64,000 nucleotides of DNA, from contig NC_091247.1 of NCBI RefSeq assembly GCF_042477335.2, forward strand, positions 65,212,501-65,276,500, in the 5' to 3' direction. Shown here in pieces: positions 12,829 through 23,766 of the stretch. The notes beneath the pieces are model-generated. The model had not been told where the DNA came from. It ran no database searches and saw only the letters and a list, made by a program, of their open reading frames with translations. Position 1 is the stretch's first letter; the number at the start of each line of letters is the position of its first letter. Made by a program: the position numbers and the translations under genes. This DNA comes from Ovis canadensis (taxonomy: Eukaryota; Chordata; Mammalia; Artiodactyla; Bovidae).

Positions 12829-13188
12829 GAAGATGGCAATGACGACCCTGTATGCAAGACAGGGAAAGAGACACAGATGTGTATAACGGACTTTTGGACT
12901 CAGAGGGAGAGGGAGAGGGTGGGATGATTTGGGAGAATGACATTCTAATATGTATACTATCATGTAAGAATTGAATCGCCAGTCTATGTCTGACGCAGGA
13001 TGCAGCATGCTTGGGGCTGGTGCATGGGGCTGACCCAGAGAGATGTTGTGGGGAGGGAGGTGGGAGGGGGGTTCATGTTTGGGAATGCATGTAAGAATTA
13101 AAGATTTTAAAATTTAAAAAATAAAAAACTAAAAAAAATAAAAATAAAAAATAAAAATAAAATAAAAATAAAAATAAATTAAAAAAAA
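12829..13188 (+). other. L1 3' UTR and A-rich tail
   Basis: Follows the ORF2 stop. It includes a G-rich stretch (about 13048-13072) typical of L1 3' UTRs, then an A-rich tail (about 13105-13188) made of AAAAT/AAAAAT units. The tail abuts the right target-site duplication. Confidence 0.85.
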
Positions 13189-13200
13189 AAAACTTGACAT
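13189..13200. repeat. L1 target-site duplication, right copy
   Basis: Exact match to 5450-5461. The first A residues merge with the L1 tail, so the left border of this copy is ambiguous by a few bases. Confidence 0.9.
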
Positions 13201-14136
13201 TGAATGATGAAATGGCTCAAAACTGGGAAAGGAATACATCAAGGCTGTTTACTGTCACCCTGCCTATTTAACTTAAATGTGGAGTACATCAGCAAAATGC
13301 CAGACTGGGTGAAGCTCAAGCTAGAATCAAGATGCTGGAAGAAATATCAATAGCCTCAGATATACAGAGGACACCACCCTAATGGCAGAAAGTGAAGAGG
13401 AACTAAACAATCTCTTGATGAAGTTGAAAGAGGAGAGTGAAAAAGATGGCTTAAAACTCAGTGTTCAAAAATGAAGATCATGGCATCTGGTCCCATCACT
13501 TCATGACAAATAGATGGGGGAAAAGTGGAAACAGTGACAGACTTTATTTTCTTGGGCTCGAAAATCACTATGGACAGTGACTGCAGACATGAAATTAAAA
13601 GATGCTTGCTCCTTGTAAGGAAAGCTATGACAAACCTAGAAAGCATATTAGAAAGCAGAGACATCATTTTGCTGACAAAGGTCTGTCTAGTCAAAGCTAT
13701 GGTTTTTCCAGTAGTCATGTACAGATGTGAGAGTTGGACCATAAAGAAGGCTGAGCACTGAATAATTGATTCTTTCAAACTGTGGTATTGGAGAAGACTC
13801 TTGAGTGTCCCTTGAACAGCAAAAAGATCAAACCAGTCAATCCTAAAGGAAATAAACCCTGAATATTCATTGAAAGGACTGAGACTGAAGCTGAAGCTTC
13901 AACACTTTGGCCACCCGACACGAAGAGCCAGCTCATTGGAAAAGACCCTGATGCTGGGAAAGATTGAAGGCAATTGGAGAATGGGACAACAGAGGATGAG
14001 ATGGTTGGATGGCACCACTGAACCAATGGACATGAGTTTGAGCAAACTCCAGGAGACAGTGAAGGACAGGGAATCCTAGTGTGCTGCAGTCCATACGGTC
14101 ACAAAGAGTTGGACACAACTGAGCAACTGAACAACA
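13201..14136 (+). pseudogene. BovB (RTE) LINE, right part: RT C-terminus and 3' end
   Basis: Continues the BovB interrupted at 5461. It covers the RT palm to C-terminal region (AESEEELNNLLMKL..., KVETVTDFIFLGSKI..., YRCESWTIKKAEH) and ends with the BovB 3' terminus (AAAGAGTTGGACACAACTGAGCAACTGAA, about 14104-14132). The catalytic tetrad normally read as YADD is YTED here (13361-13372), so one catalytic Asp is replaced by Glu; stops also occur. The copy is dead. Confidence 0.92.
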
Positions 14137-14470
14137 ACATGGATATCTAATCCATATAGAACCCTGGTTAATGGCAATGTTATTAGGCAGTCCTCTCCAC
14201 CCCACCACCACCGTGTACAATCCTGTAGCAGAAGCCTAATGGGATGATGAAGAGCAAGTAGGCAGTTTACAAGGGGGGCTATGGCAGGCAGTAGAGAGTT
14301 TTGATGTCTAGATGTTAGGGTCCCAGAGCATTCTGTTGAATATATTTACTATGTTTGTCCTCCTGCCTGAAGTTCTCAGTAATATGCACCTATAAATGCA
14401 GAATGGACTTTTCTGTCTTGAGAGAAAGTAAAGCACTTGCTGAGGGTCATTCTATGGTTTCAGCTTATTA
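14137..14470. other. unique non-coding sequence
   Basis: No gene or recognisable repeat. Confidence 0.5.
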
Positions 14471-14477
14471 AATTGGA

Positions 14478-14660
14478 TAAGTGGTGCTAGTGGTAAAGAA
14501 CTTGCCTGCCAAAGCATGAGACTTAAAGAGACATGGGTTGGATCCCTGGGTGGGGAATATCCCCTGAAGAAGGAAATGGCAACCCACATCTGTCTCCAGT
14601 TTTAGTTGAGAATCAAAGGGGGCTTTTGGAAATACCTAGAAGGTACAAAAGAGAATCCCC
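14478..14660 (+). mobile_element. Bov-tA-type SINE, diverged
   Basis: tRNA-Glu-derived ruminant SINE. The tRNA-like head (GGTAAAGAACTTGCCTGCC, then B-box-like GGTTGGATCCC near 14526-14536) is followed by GAAGGAAATGGCAACCCA. The 3' half is lost or replaced before the short (CA)n at about 14660-14680. Confidence 0.7.
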
Positions 14661-15127
14661 CACACACACACACACACACTTTCTAATGGTAGAAAGAGAG
14701 GGAGAAGATGTGCTTTGAGGACTTGAGCAATGCTTGTGGACAAAAAGCCAAGCACGCTTAAATTTGAATCTAAAAAGACAAAAAATAAATGAAGCTTTCA
14801 AACTTGGTATTGGGCTGTATCAAGAGGCATGATTTGAAGAGAAATGTAAATAAGTTGGCCAAGATTTTTCAGAAGAAGATAGCAAAGCTGAGTAGACACC
14901 ATGTATTTTTCCTATATGTCCATGTAACATTTAACAGACTAAAAATTATATATTGAATGTGTAAGTTTAATACCAAAGGCTAACTATGACTCTAGACCTA
15001 TACCAAGTCTTGTAAGGTATGGGGCTCTTGCCTAGCAGTAACCCACAAATCATCTATGCTCCTTCACCAGCTCCCTTTCCAATCTTCTCCAAACCAATAA
15101 TTTGATTTATAATGCAATAAAAACAGG
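14661..15127. other. unique non-coding sequence with short (CA)n
   Basis: A (CA)n of about 10 units starts near 14660. Nothing else is recognised. Confidence 0.5.
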
Positions 15128-15350
15128 CTGGACTCCCCTTGTAGCTCAGCTGGTAAAGAATCTGCCTGCAATGGGGGAGACCTGGGTTCAATCCCTGGAT
15201 TGGAAAGATCCTCTGGAGAAGGAAGTGGCAACCCACTCCTGTATTCTTGTCTGGGAAATCCCATGGATAGAGGAGCCTCGCGGATTATAGTCCATGGGGC
15301 TGCACACAGTAGGACATGACTTAGCAACTGAACAACAACAACAACAAATT
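15128..15350 (+). mobile_element. Bov-tA SINE, full length
   Basis: Head CTCCCCTTGTAGCTCAGCTGG, B box GGTTCAATCCC, then the BovB-derived tail ending in GACATGACTTAGCAACTGAA and an (AAC)n terminal repeat. It is well conserved along its length. Confidence 0.88.
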
Positions 15351-17415
15351 ACTAGAAAAAAATTTTAAAAACATACAAAATTCAAGCCTCAGTTTTTATT
15401 ATCAGAGTCAACATACATAAAATTATTCTTGTCAAATTGCTTCTTAATTTTTGGCAGGCTTCCTTTCCATTTCCATACTCACCTTTTGGCAAACCAGTAA
15501 CACATGGCTCACGGACTGGCACTGCTCTGTTAGTCACATGTTGAAAGAATTGTAACATGGATGTGACTTTAGTACTTTATTCCAAGAGGAATGGACTTAA
15601 ATGGCCCTGGTGAGGACCCCTGATAGAATATACGTTGATGAGGCTAAAAAAAAAAAAAAAGAGAGAGAGAGAGAGAGAGAATTCAAATAGTATCATTTCA
15701 GAAGAGGAATGAATACCCATCCCATGCCTTCCTAAAGCAAATCACAAAACTAACACAGTCATGGGGAAACTTTCTCCCAAAGTGTTGCCAGAAGACTCTT
15801 CCAAATGAAGATCTGATACGTTCTTGGCTGGCCTTCTGCCAGCTGCATCCCTGAGAAGATGAGAGATCAATTTGCACATATCTTATACTGAATTTATTTT
15901 GACCCAGGAGGAAGGTTTTGTTGGTTAGTTAAAAGTGATGAGAGAGTTGAAAGGAAATAATGTTTCATCTTAAAGTCCGTTATAGTCATGGAAAAATAAT
16001 ATTGGTCACAGGTATTCATCCTAGAATTTAGGAAAGCAGTCCCCAAAATAGAGAAAATATAGGTATGATCCTATGCCTAAATAATTTTAAAGGGAAAACA
16101 AGCCTATTTTAGAAATTCTGACAAAATAATCACAGATTATTCCAAAGGTATTAAAAAATATATAACATGAAAAGAACTTTCTTTTTTCCTTTTTCAAGGT
16201 ATTGAATGCAGAATATAAAGGGATATACACCCCAAAGGGAAGGCTGAAAACATGATGGGGAACCAATGTCAAAAGTACTTTAAAAGTGTTGTCAGGAGGC
16301 CTGAAACTTGGCTGCAGGTTGAAAAACTGCCAAGGACAACAGAAAGCTATTTTAAGCTCTGTTTATAAAGAAGAACAAAGGGGTAGGCACATTGATTGGG
16401 GCACACAGCAAAGTGTTAACAGATGTCACAGAGAAAACAGAACTATTCAACTCCTATTTTGATTCTAAGGTCTCTATCATGATGAATGATCTTCAAGCTG
16501 GAAAGGGCAAAGCAACCAGAGTTAAGAGGGAACCAGGGCCCAATATAAATTAAGATTTACTAAAATATAACCTAGTTGCTTAAAGTGAGTTCAAGGCTCC
16601 AGACCGGACAAATGATCTCTCAGGTTATTGAAAGAATCTGAAAAAAAGGTCAAGATGTGATTGTGGAAATCCTACCAATGGTTTTTTAGATAATGGTCTA
16701 ATCAAGGATGGCCAGGATTAGCATAATCTACTAAAGGAAAAACAACAACAACAACAACAAAAACTTAGTTTGCAAAACTAAGGAAAATATTCAGAATATA
16801 TCTGTAACAAAATTCTAGAATAGATTATCACATCCATGGCTTGTGGTACTGACTCCAAATTAGCACAGGCTCACTTCATATCACATGAATCTCTTCCTCC
16901 CTCCTTCCTTCTCTCCTTTTTTTCCTAGGAATCTCACTTTCTTTCTTCCTTTCCATAATTTTTGGGGTTTTTTTCCTGTTTTATAGAATAGTTTGAAGAA
17001 ATGACTCCTTTTCATAAAGACATTTAACACTTTCATGCAGAGTATAGTAGATTGAAAAAAATGCTAATGTAATTAGGATGTCTCAAAACTGGTTGAACAA
17101 ATGTTCCCAAAGAATGCTTGCTAATTAATTTGGAGCAACCTAGAGAGTTTTCTAGTAATGTGCCCTTTGTACTTCATTTCACCTCTTTGTTCTTTCTCTT
17201 CTCCTTGTAAAAATCTTTGCTCTAGGACTTGCCATATTCCATGAAAAAATATGCTCTGATGTTTGTCTCAATTAGATTCCACAAATATACATTTGGGGGA
17301 ATGTATGAATCCAATGGGCTCTGGCATTATGAGCTGGTAAGATTCAATCCTTCCCTTTATGTAGCTCATAGTTCAATATGGAAATAAATGAGTAACCAGC
17401 AGTTACAATGCAGCA
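15351..17415. other. unique or unidentified old sequence
   Basis: Contains an A-run plus (GA)n at 15646-15680 and an (AAC)n near 16740-16760. The stretch 16050-16740 has the feel of a decayed LINE or transposon coding region but I cannot name it. No gene seen. Confidence 0.4.
15646..15680. repeat. poly-A followed by (GA)n
   Basis: Fifteen A residues, then ten GA units. Confidence 0.85.
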
Positions 17416-17419
17416 TAAC

Positions 17420-17690
17420 TCAGAAAGAAGCAAACGAACATTTGTTGTGTTCCAACCTTTCTTCTAGGCACTTTGCTAAGGGCTTTACATATTTCCTCAA
17501 ATCCCCTCAGAAATGATATGGGTTAGACAAATGATATAAAATGATATGATTATCCCTGGTATTGACGAATACGAATAAAGCCCCAGAGGTCAATTAACAT
17601 GCCCTAGCTCAGACCTTAAGCCAGCCGTGGAGTCTGAATTCAAAGTCAAGTCACTGGATTCCAAAGCCTATGCTCTATTATACCCCAAGT
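17420..17690 (-). mobile_element. MIR-family SINE (old)
   Basis: Minus-strand MIR-like pattern: 'actttgctaagggctttacat', a degraded 'gaggaaactgaggcacagag'-type core, then 'ggagtctgaattcaaa...tccaaagcctatgctct'. MIRs are ancient tRNA-derived SINEs shared by mammals. Confidence 0.6.
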
Positions 17691-17979
17691 GAAAGCCTCT
17701 GAGTCAGGAAGAAGATAGGCTCATTTCCAGCAAAGACAGGCTCCCTGAGTGTTCTGGAGATGAAGTGCCATCCAGGAAAACTTCCCGGAGGAGAGGAAGA
17801 CTAGTCTGAAGAGAGTTATAGATGCTAGCCACAGAGGTTGACAGGGTGTTGAGGAAGAATGTTTAGGCAGACAGAATGACATGTGTGAAACTAATAAGGC
17901 TTAAAAGGATGGGAATGCAGCAAGCAGCATTTTCGGTGCATAGCCTAGTGTCTGGGGAATTTGGGAGGAGTCAGGCTAC

Positions 17980-18243
17980 AGGCGATGGCACCCCACTCCA
18001 GTACTCTTGCCTGGCAAATCCCATGGACGGGGGAGCCTGGTGGGCTGCAGTCCATGGGGTCAAGAAGAGTCGGACAAGACTGAGAGACTTCCTTTTCACT
18101 TTTCACTTTCATGCATTGGAGAAGGAAATGGCAACCCATGCCAGTGTTCTTGCCTGGAGAATCCCAGGGATGGGGGAGCCTGGCGGGCTGCCATCTATGG
18201 GGTCGCACAGAGTCGGACACGACTGAAGCGACTTAGCAGCAGG
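17980..18243 (+). mobile_element. Bov-A2 SINE (dimeric)
   Basis: Two BovB-3'-end-derived monomers in the BovB sense, each with 'ggcaacCC...CTTGCCTGG' and '...GAGTCGGACAAGACTG', joined by TTTCACTTTTCACTTTCATG near 18095-18113, and ending in GACTGAAGCGACTTAGCAGCAGG. Low divergence suggests a relatively young copy. Open frames here are repeat artefacts. Confidence 0.92.
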
Positions 18244-18998
18244 AACAGGTTACAGCAAAACAGAAAGCCAAATAGAGAGGGAGCAGGTTCACATTCTCTG
18301 TCTCTGTTTCTATCTCGGTCTCTCCATCTCTGTCTCTCTCACACACACATGTGCATAGAACAGAAGTTTCATAAATGTGTATTATTAAAAATTCATGATT
18401 GCAAAATGTGAACTATCAGTGTATCAAGTTTCCTCACTACTTTCTTTTTCCTACGTGTTATCATCTGACGTATCCGTAACTTTCAGTGTTCTCCTCTCTG
18501 CTTCAAGTTTTCCTCTATACATTCAACAAATGTGCTTCAATTTACGCATGAAATGACCTGCAAAATTGTGGGAATTTTTTTGCAGTAAATGAAGTATTAT
18601 ATTAAAGATACTAGGGAAGTTCCCTTTTAAAGAAACCTTATGTCAAATTGCTTTGTAAAGCAAACAATGACCCTATAACCATTCTCTAAACCTAGATTTC
18701 CATATATCAGATTTGAATAAAAAGAGACACCTATAGTTTATTTTTACATCTGTCTGCTAGCAGTACTGCAGCATAATAGTATGCCAGTTTGAAATACCAT
18801 AACTTTTATACTTTTCAGTTCTCACAATGCAATCTTAGAAAATGTATTATATTCCATATCATACTCATACATACTGTCTTTTCCTTAGTGGAACTTTAGA
18901 ATTTTCTTCCCCTTGAGTTTGGGGAGGTGGGTAGTAAGCTGCAAAGTTAGATAATCATCAGATATAGCTCAAGCATAATATACTGTGTCTGGTACAAT
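18244..18998. other. unique non-coding sequence
   Basis: A CT/CA-rich low-complexity patch lies at about 18297-18350. Otherwise unique AT-rich DNA without a gene. Confidence 0.5.
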
Positions 18999-18999
18999 G

Positions 19000-19170
19000 T
19001 GTTCTGTATGCATTTTTACAACAGATTTCTGCAGTATGAACAATGGCCTTGACTGATTTACAGGTTAGCAAACTGGGGTTCAGAGAAGTCGAAGAACTTC
19101 TACAGGTGTCCAAGCTGTGCTCTGATCTAAGTCAGCCTGACTTTAGAGCCACAAACTAATACTATTATTG
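19000..19170 (-). mobile_element. MIR-family SINE fragment
   Basis: Degraded 'ttacaggttagcaaactggggttcagagaag' core followed by 'cagcctgactttagagcc', the usual minus-strand MIR order. Confidence 0.5.
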
Positions 19171-19261
19171 TATGTATCCTCTTGTTATTGGAATGATGAC
19201 CATGAGGAAAAAATTTGCTCTTACGGGAGGTGACAAAGCTTTTGCCAGATGTTGGTGGTAC

Positions 19262-19667
19262 AGTTCAGTTCAGTCGCTCAGTCGTATCCAACTCCTTGCA
19301 ACCCCATGAATCACAGCATGCCAGGCCTCCCTGTCCATCACCAATTCCCAGAGTTCACTCAGACTCACGTCCATCGAGTCAGTGATGCCATCCAGCCATC
19401 TCATCCTCTGTCGTCCCCTTCTCCTCCTGCCCCCAATCCCTCCCAGCATCAGAGTCTTTTCCAATGAGTCAACTTTTCACATGAGGTGGCCAAAGTACTG
19501 GAGTTTCAGCTTTAGCATTATTCCTTCCAGAGAAATCCCAGGGCTGATCTCCTTCAGAATTGACTGGTTGGATCTCCTTGCAGTCCAAGGGACTCTCAAG
19601 AGTCTTTTCCAACACCACAGTTCAAAAGCATCAATTCTTTGGTGCTCAGCCTTCTTCACAAAAAGAA
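19262..19667 (-). mobile_element. BovB LINE, 3'-end fragment
   Basis: 5'-truncated copy of about 400 bp. On the plus strand it opens with the inverted BovB terminus (CAGTTCAGTTCAGTCGCTCA) and ends in RT C-terminal sequence at 'ctcagccttcttcac'. The minus-strand translation gives the BovB C-terminal peptide (WMLGGIG-type and RMRWLDGI words), without its start. Confidence 0.92.
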
Positions 19668-19797
19668 CATTTTAATGAAAATTAAAAAACATTCTAGCTA
19701 TTTCTCTGTTGTCAGTTACATGAACAAAACATTGGCTCACTCAGGCCTCAGTTGATAGATCTGTGAAATGATACTCCATGTTCTTTTCTGCCAGGTT

Positions 19798-19812
19798 CAT
19801 GAAGGTTCTGCT
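19798..19812. repeat. target-site duplication, left copy (Bov-A2)
   Basis: CATGAAGGTTCTGCT here against CATGAAGGTTCTACT at 20043-20057, one mismatch. They bracket the Bov-A2 copy. Confidence 0.8.
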
Positions 19813-20042
19813 GCTGCGGCTGCTGCTAAGTCGCTTCAGTTGTGTCCAACTCTGTGCGATCCATAGATGGCAGCCCACCAGGCTCCCCCGTCGCTGGGAT
19901 TCTCCAGGCAAGAACACTGGAGTGGGTTGCCATTTCCTTCTCCAATGCATGAAAGTGAAAAGTGAAAGTGCAGTCACTCAGTCGTGTCTGACTCTTCGAG
20001 ACCCCATGGACTGCAGCCCACCAGGCTCCTATTGCCTTCTCC
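19813..20042 (-). mobile_element. Bov-A2 SINE
   Basis: On plus it starts GCTGCGGCTGCTGCTAAGTC, contains the two-monomer structure with the ATGAAAGTGAAAAGTGAAAG linker, and stops within the second monomer. The flanking 15-bp duplication is clear. Confidence 0.92.
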
Positions 20043-20057
20043 GCATGAAGGTTCTAC

Positions 20058-21468
20058 TGTCCTACAAAGAGACACCACATATACTCCAAGCCCCCCTTTC
20101 CTCTTTTTCTCTATTTGTTTTAGTAGACAGTGACTTCAGAAGAACATTTGTATGACAAGGAACCCCTTTCCCAGGCTAATTAAATATTCAGCAATTTCAA
20201 AGAAGAAAATGGGGGAAATGTTTAATTTCTCCTTTTTGGCTGCTTTGGGTCAGGACACTATCCCCAAGTAGCATTGTTTATAAACCAAAGATCTTTCATC
20301 GGTTAAAAAAGACTCTCGGAGGGAAAACTCAGATCTCTTCTGATTTGACCAGATCTTGGTTTGGAAAAAGCATGAAGCATTTCAGAGATGGAAGTCTTGA
20401 CCCCACCCCCTGCTGTTCACCAAGTCAGGGCCAAGGACAACCCCGGCGTGCCACCCCCCAGCCTTACCCCCTCAGCAAACCCTTTGTCCCCAGTACCTCA
20501 GAGCATAGGCCGGCCCAATGTTATCATTCACCCAGAGAAAAGAACAGCTTTTGATGACCTTTCTTTTGCCTCTTTTCTTTTTTGATCAAGGACTTATAAA
20601 CAGCTGCAATAAAAATGATTTTTTTTCATAAGCGTCTTCTCAATAATGTCTCCGGGAAAGCAAAGGCTAAAAGATAAGTGACATTCATAGATGTTGGCCC
20701 CTGAAGCCACAAAAGCCAACACAAGCAATTTCTTCATTTGACCAAAATGAATGGTCACCACAGAAACAAATGTAACTTTGGGATCCCTGATTTGGCTGAG
20801 GCAGCTTAAGGGCTCAAACTTAATAGACTTCTCCCAGCCGATTAGGATCTCGGTACCGGCTGCATCATCCTGTCAGAGCCGATAGCCAAGTCCAAACCAC
20901 AGCCTGCCCTTGATCCATGACCTTAGTATACAAAATAAAGGGATGGAGACTGTCACAGGACTCCTAAGGAAGGAACCTGAAGATGGTGTTCATTTCGCTT
21001 AGTGGTCTTTTAAAAAAGACAATCAAGCATTAAGACTAGATGGATGCTCATAAACATAAAACGTCCAATAGTAAGAGCACTTTTTTATATTGCAAAGGCC
21101 CAAGAAAGCCATGCCTAAGAAGGAATTAGCTACTATCATCTACTAGTACTTCATATTACAACTGAATTAATGATGTTTCACATTCATTGTTTTCAAAAAA
21201 GAGGGGGAAAATAACAGGAATCTTTTAAGGAGCAGTAAGTGATTTCTATAAACCTTAAAAGTTAAAAAAACTCATTAAAAAGAGAATGGTGGTTACAATA
21301 GTATATAATTTATAAATCCTTAATTGGAGTATTTTTTTTCTTTAAAAAATAGATCTACACTTCAGGTAAATTGCTGTTAACATAGTTTTATGGACTGTGA
21401 GCAGTATGTGTGTGTGCACATGTGTGTGTCAAAGAGAGACAGAGAGAGACAAAGTCTGCTGTTTGGAT
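20058..21468. other. unique sequence, partly enhancer-like
   Basis: No gene. The part at about 20160-20920 is complex, repeat-free and non-repetitive in codon sense, and could be a conserved non-coding element. GT-rich (21406-21427) and GA-rich (21432-21450) low-complexity patches occur near the end. Confidence 0.35.
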
Positions 21469-21469
21469 G

Positions 21470-21480
21470 CTTTATACTCT
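21470..21480. repeat. target-site duplication, left copy (Bov-A2)
   Basis: CTTTATACTCT (with a preceding G) is repeated exactly at 21770-21781 around the Bov-A2. Confidence 0.9.
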
Positions 21481-21769
21481 GCTGCTGCTGCTAAGTCGCT
21501 TCAGTCGTGTCCGACTCTGTGCAACCCCATAGATGGCAGCCCACCAGGCTCCCCCGTTCCTGGGATTCTCCAGGTAAGAACACTGGAGTGGGTTGCCATT
21601 TCCTTTCCCAATGCATGAAAGTGAAAAGTGAAAGTGAAGTCACTCAGTTGTGTCTGACTCTTCACGACCCCATGGACTGCAGCCCACCACGCACCACCAC
21701 CCCCCGCCCCCACCATCCATGGGGTTTCCCAGGCAAGAGTACTGGAGTGAATTGCCATTGCCTTCTCTG
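21481..21769 (-). mobile_element. Bov-A2 SINE (dimeric)
   Basis: Plus-strand start GCTGCTGCTGCTAAGTCGCT with both monomers and the ATGAAAGTGAAAAGTGAAAG linker. The second monomer carries a C-rich expansion (about 21688-21716). Exact flanking duplication. Confidence 0.94.
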
Positions 21770-21781
21770 GCTTTATACTCT

Positions 21782-23570
21782 ACATGGTATTTTAAACCAT
21801 TCTTATTTTAAGCAATTGTTTTTGTAATAGATACACTTAAGGTGATCATTTTATTTTATTGCTAGTCATTGCTGACTGAAATATTTTGCCAGACGAAAGT
21901 AATTATTACAACTATATTACTTTTCTAACCTGTTATGTGTATTGAATCCCAGGTACTCATAGTATGTTATCCTGTTGAAAGAGAAAAGCCATATGATACT
22001 GTGCTCTTACCTTAACATATATAGAGACATACAACTGTTATTCTTTTTTTTTCCCCCCCACTGTCTGTATTTTTACATCTCCAAAGGTTGCAGGAAAAGT
22101 CTAGCCTTGTGTTATAAACACACATTTCTTTTATAAAGAAATATAAAAATAAGAGAAACAGAATAATACAGTAGCAAAGGTCAGTATTATAAGTAAAGAA
22201 ATGCAACAAATCATCTTAAGTCAATGATAATAAAGAAAAGTGATCCACATCATATCCAAGAAAGAAAGGAAGGATAGAGGGAAAGATATAAGAAAGAAAA
22301 CCAGGAAGAAGGAAGGAAGGAAAGGAGGAAGGGAGGAGATAGGGAGGAAGAATCAAAGCAGAGCTGGTACTGACAAATTCAATTCCACCAATAAATTGTT
22401 GGCCAGTATTAAACATGGCTAATATTTACATATTTGAAATCACATGCTACCTCTATACTTTACCCTAGAAATCACTCATGCAGACAGAATTGTACTCTAT
22501 TTGAGAGCTTTTATTTGGAAACATGGTCATAGGAAAATACTACTAGAAAAATATAATGTCTATTAGCTTTCTGTTCTGACCAACTAGTGAATCATCTGAC
22601 ACATCCCACTGGAAGTTTCACGCCCTAAGTTTCAAACCAGACAGAGCAGCAGCATTTAACCTAGAAGCACAGATTACAGTGGCATGGCAAAGTGATGGTA
22701 GCTGAGTTTCAAAAATGAGAAGAGAGTTCTTTTTCCCTTGATTTTCCTTCACAAACTACAATTCCTCTATCTTCCCACCACACTTGCCACCCCATAATCC
22801 TACCCTCAGTGGGTCCTTGAGTTTTCCTCGAGAAAACCATTCAGCCCTCCATAGGGATTTGGTATGGATCCCAGAAGAAGGTAGGAGTCCACCCATTTCA
22901 CCTGCCAAGTTCAGAGAAAAGCCATGCTCTCAGTGACATATATGAGACCTCTGTGATCCTGACTTGAACTTTTTTTACTGATAAAAGACAGCTCTAGGCA
23001 AGATTCTTGTCTCTCAGGGGACAGATGGAACTCTGCCATAATGTATTGTGGGTGTGACCCCACCAGAGAATCATAATATATTGTGACTTTTTCTTCATTT
23101 TTTTCACTTTTTAATTTTTTTTCATTGAAAGAGTAGACCATGTTGGTCGGAATCAAAGTCTTCCAAAAAGACTGTCTCATTGGAATTTTGCCAATGTTCC
23201 TGCCAAGAGTCCTAAGTGCCATATTTGCTGCCAGAAAAGAAAGGAAAAACTTCATCTACAAAGAGACTAATGGACATGTCAGCTCAGTTCTTCTAAAAAG
23301 TCTTCCAGGTGCCAGGGTGTCCCCTCTTGATTCCAGCTCCAAAGTCCTAACATCGTGTTGGCAAGTGGTGGATTGCAGTGGAAGGCTTTTTCTGAACCCC
23401 CAGCCTTATGAGGAACAATGTTTAAGAGCTGATTTCAACACAAGGCTCCCACAATTCATGCAGCCTACTTGATTCTACACCAAACAAATGATAAAACCAA
23501 CATAGAACAAACGATTTGTAGTTGCTTCAATCTGCAGGAATGAAGACTCTAATTCACCTGACTCTATAAT
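21782..23570. other. unique non-coding sequence with polypurine tract
   Basis: Contains a GGAA-rich polypurine tract (about 22256-22352). The 23110-23470 stretch is open on both strands without recognisable repeats or splice sites; I do not call it coding. Confidence 0.4.
22256..22352. repeat. (GGAA)n-type polypurine tract
   Basis: About 95 bp, nearly all purine on plus, with repeated GGAA/GAAAG units. Confidence 0.75.
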
Positions 23571-23571
23571 A

Positions 23572-23766
23572 GTGAAGTGAAAGTCACTCAATCATGTCCA
23601 GCTCTTTGCGACTCCATTGACTATACAGTCCATGGAATTCTCCAAGCCAGAATACTGGAGTGGGCAGCCTTTCCTTTCTCCAGGGGATCTTTTCAACCCA
23701 GGGATCGAACCCAGGTCTCCCACATTGCAGGCAGATTCTTTATCAGCTGAGCCACCCAGGAAGCCC
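23572..23766 (-). mobile_element. Bov-tA SINE
   Basis: Plus strand runs from GTGAAAGTCACTCAATCATG to the inverted tRNA-like head (GGGATCGAACCCAGGTCTCC ... GAGCCACCCAGGAAGCCC). The B-box complement is well preserved. Confidence 0.9.

Larger units (their letters stand above)
5462..13188 (+). mobile_element. near-full-length bovine-type L1 (LINE-1), nested in BovB
   Basis: A 7.7-kb autonomous-type L1 in sense orientation: CpG-rich 5' UTR starting with GGGGGGGAGGGAAAGATGGC, ORF1 (8036-8958), a 51-bp spacer, ORF2 (9010-12828), a 3' UTR, and an A-rich tail with AAAAT units. A perfect 12-bp target-site duplication and low decay indicate a relatively recent insertion, younger than the BovB it splits. 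Three coding lesions make this copy incompetent: a 1-bp deletion in ORF1 and two in-frame stops in ORF2. Transcription from the 5' UTR remains possible. Confidence 0.97.

Noticed and set aside
15128..15350. tRNA-like A and B boxes considered as a tRNA gene
   Set aside because: They belong to the Bov-tA SINE head; no tRNA cloverleaf is complete. The same applies to the other Bov-tA and CHR copies.
17980..21769. Recurring similar segments considered as a CRISPR-like or tandem array
   Set aside because: They are separate Bov-A2 and BovB insertions with their own target-site duplications and irregular spacing.
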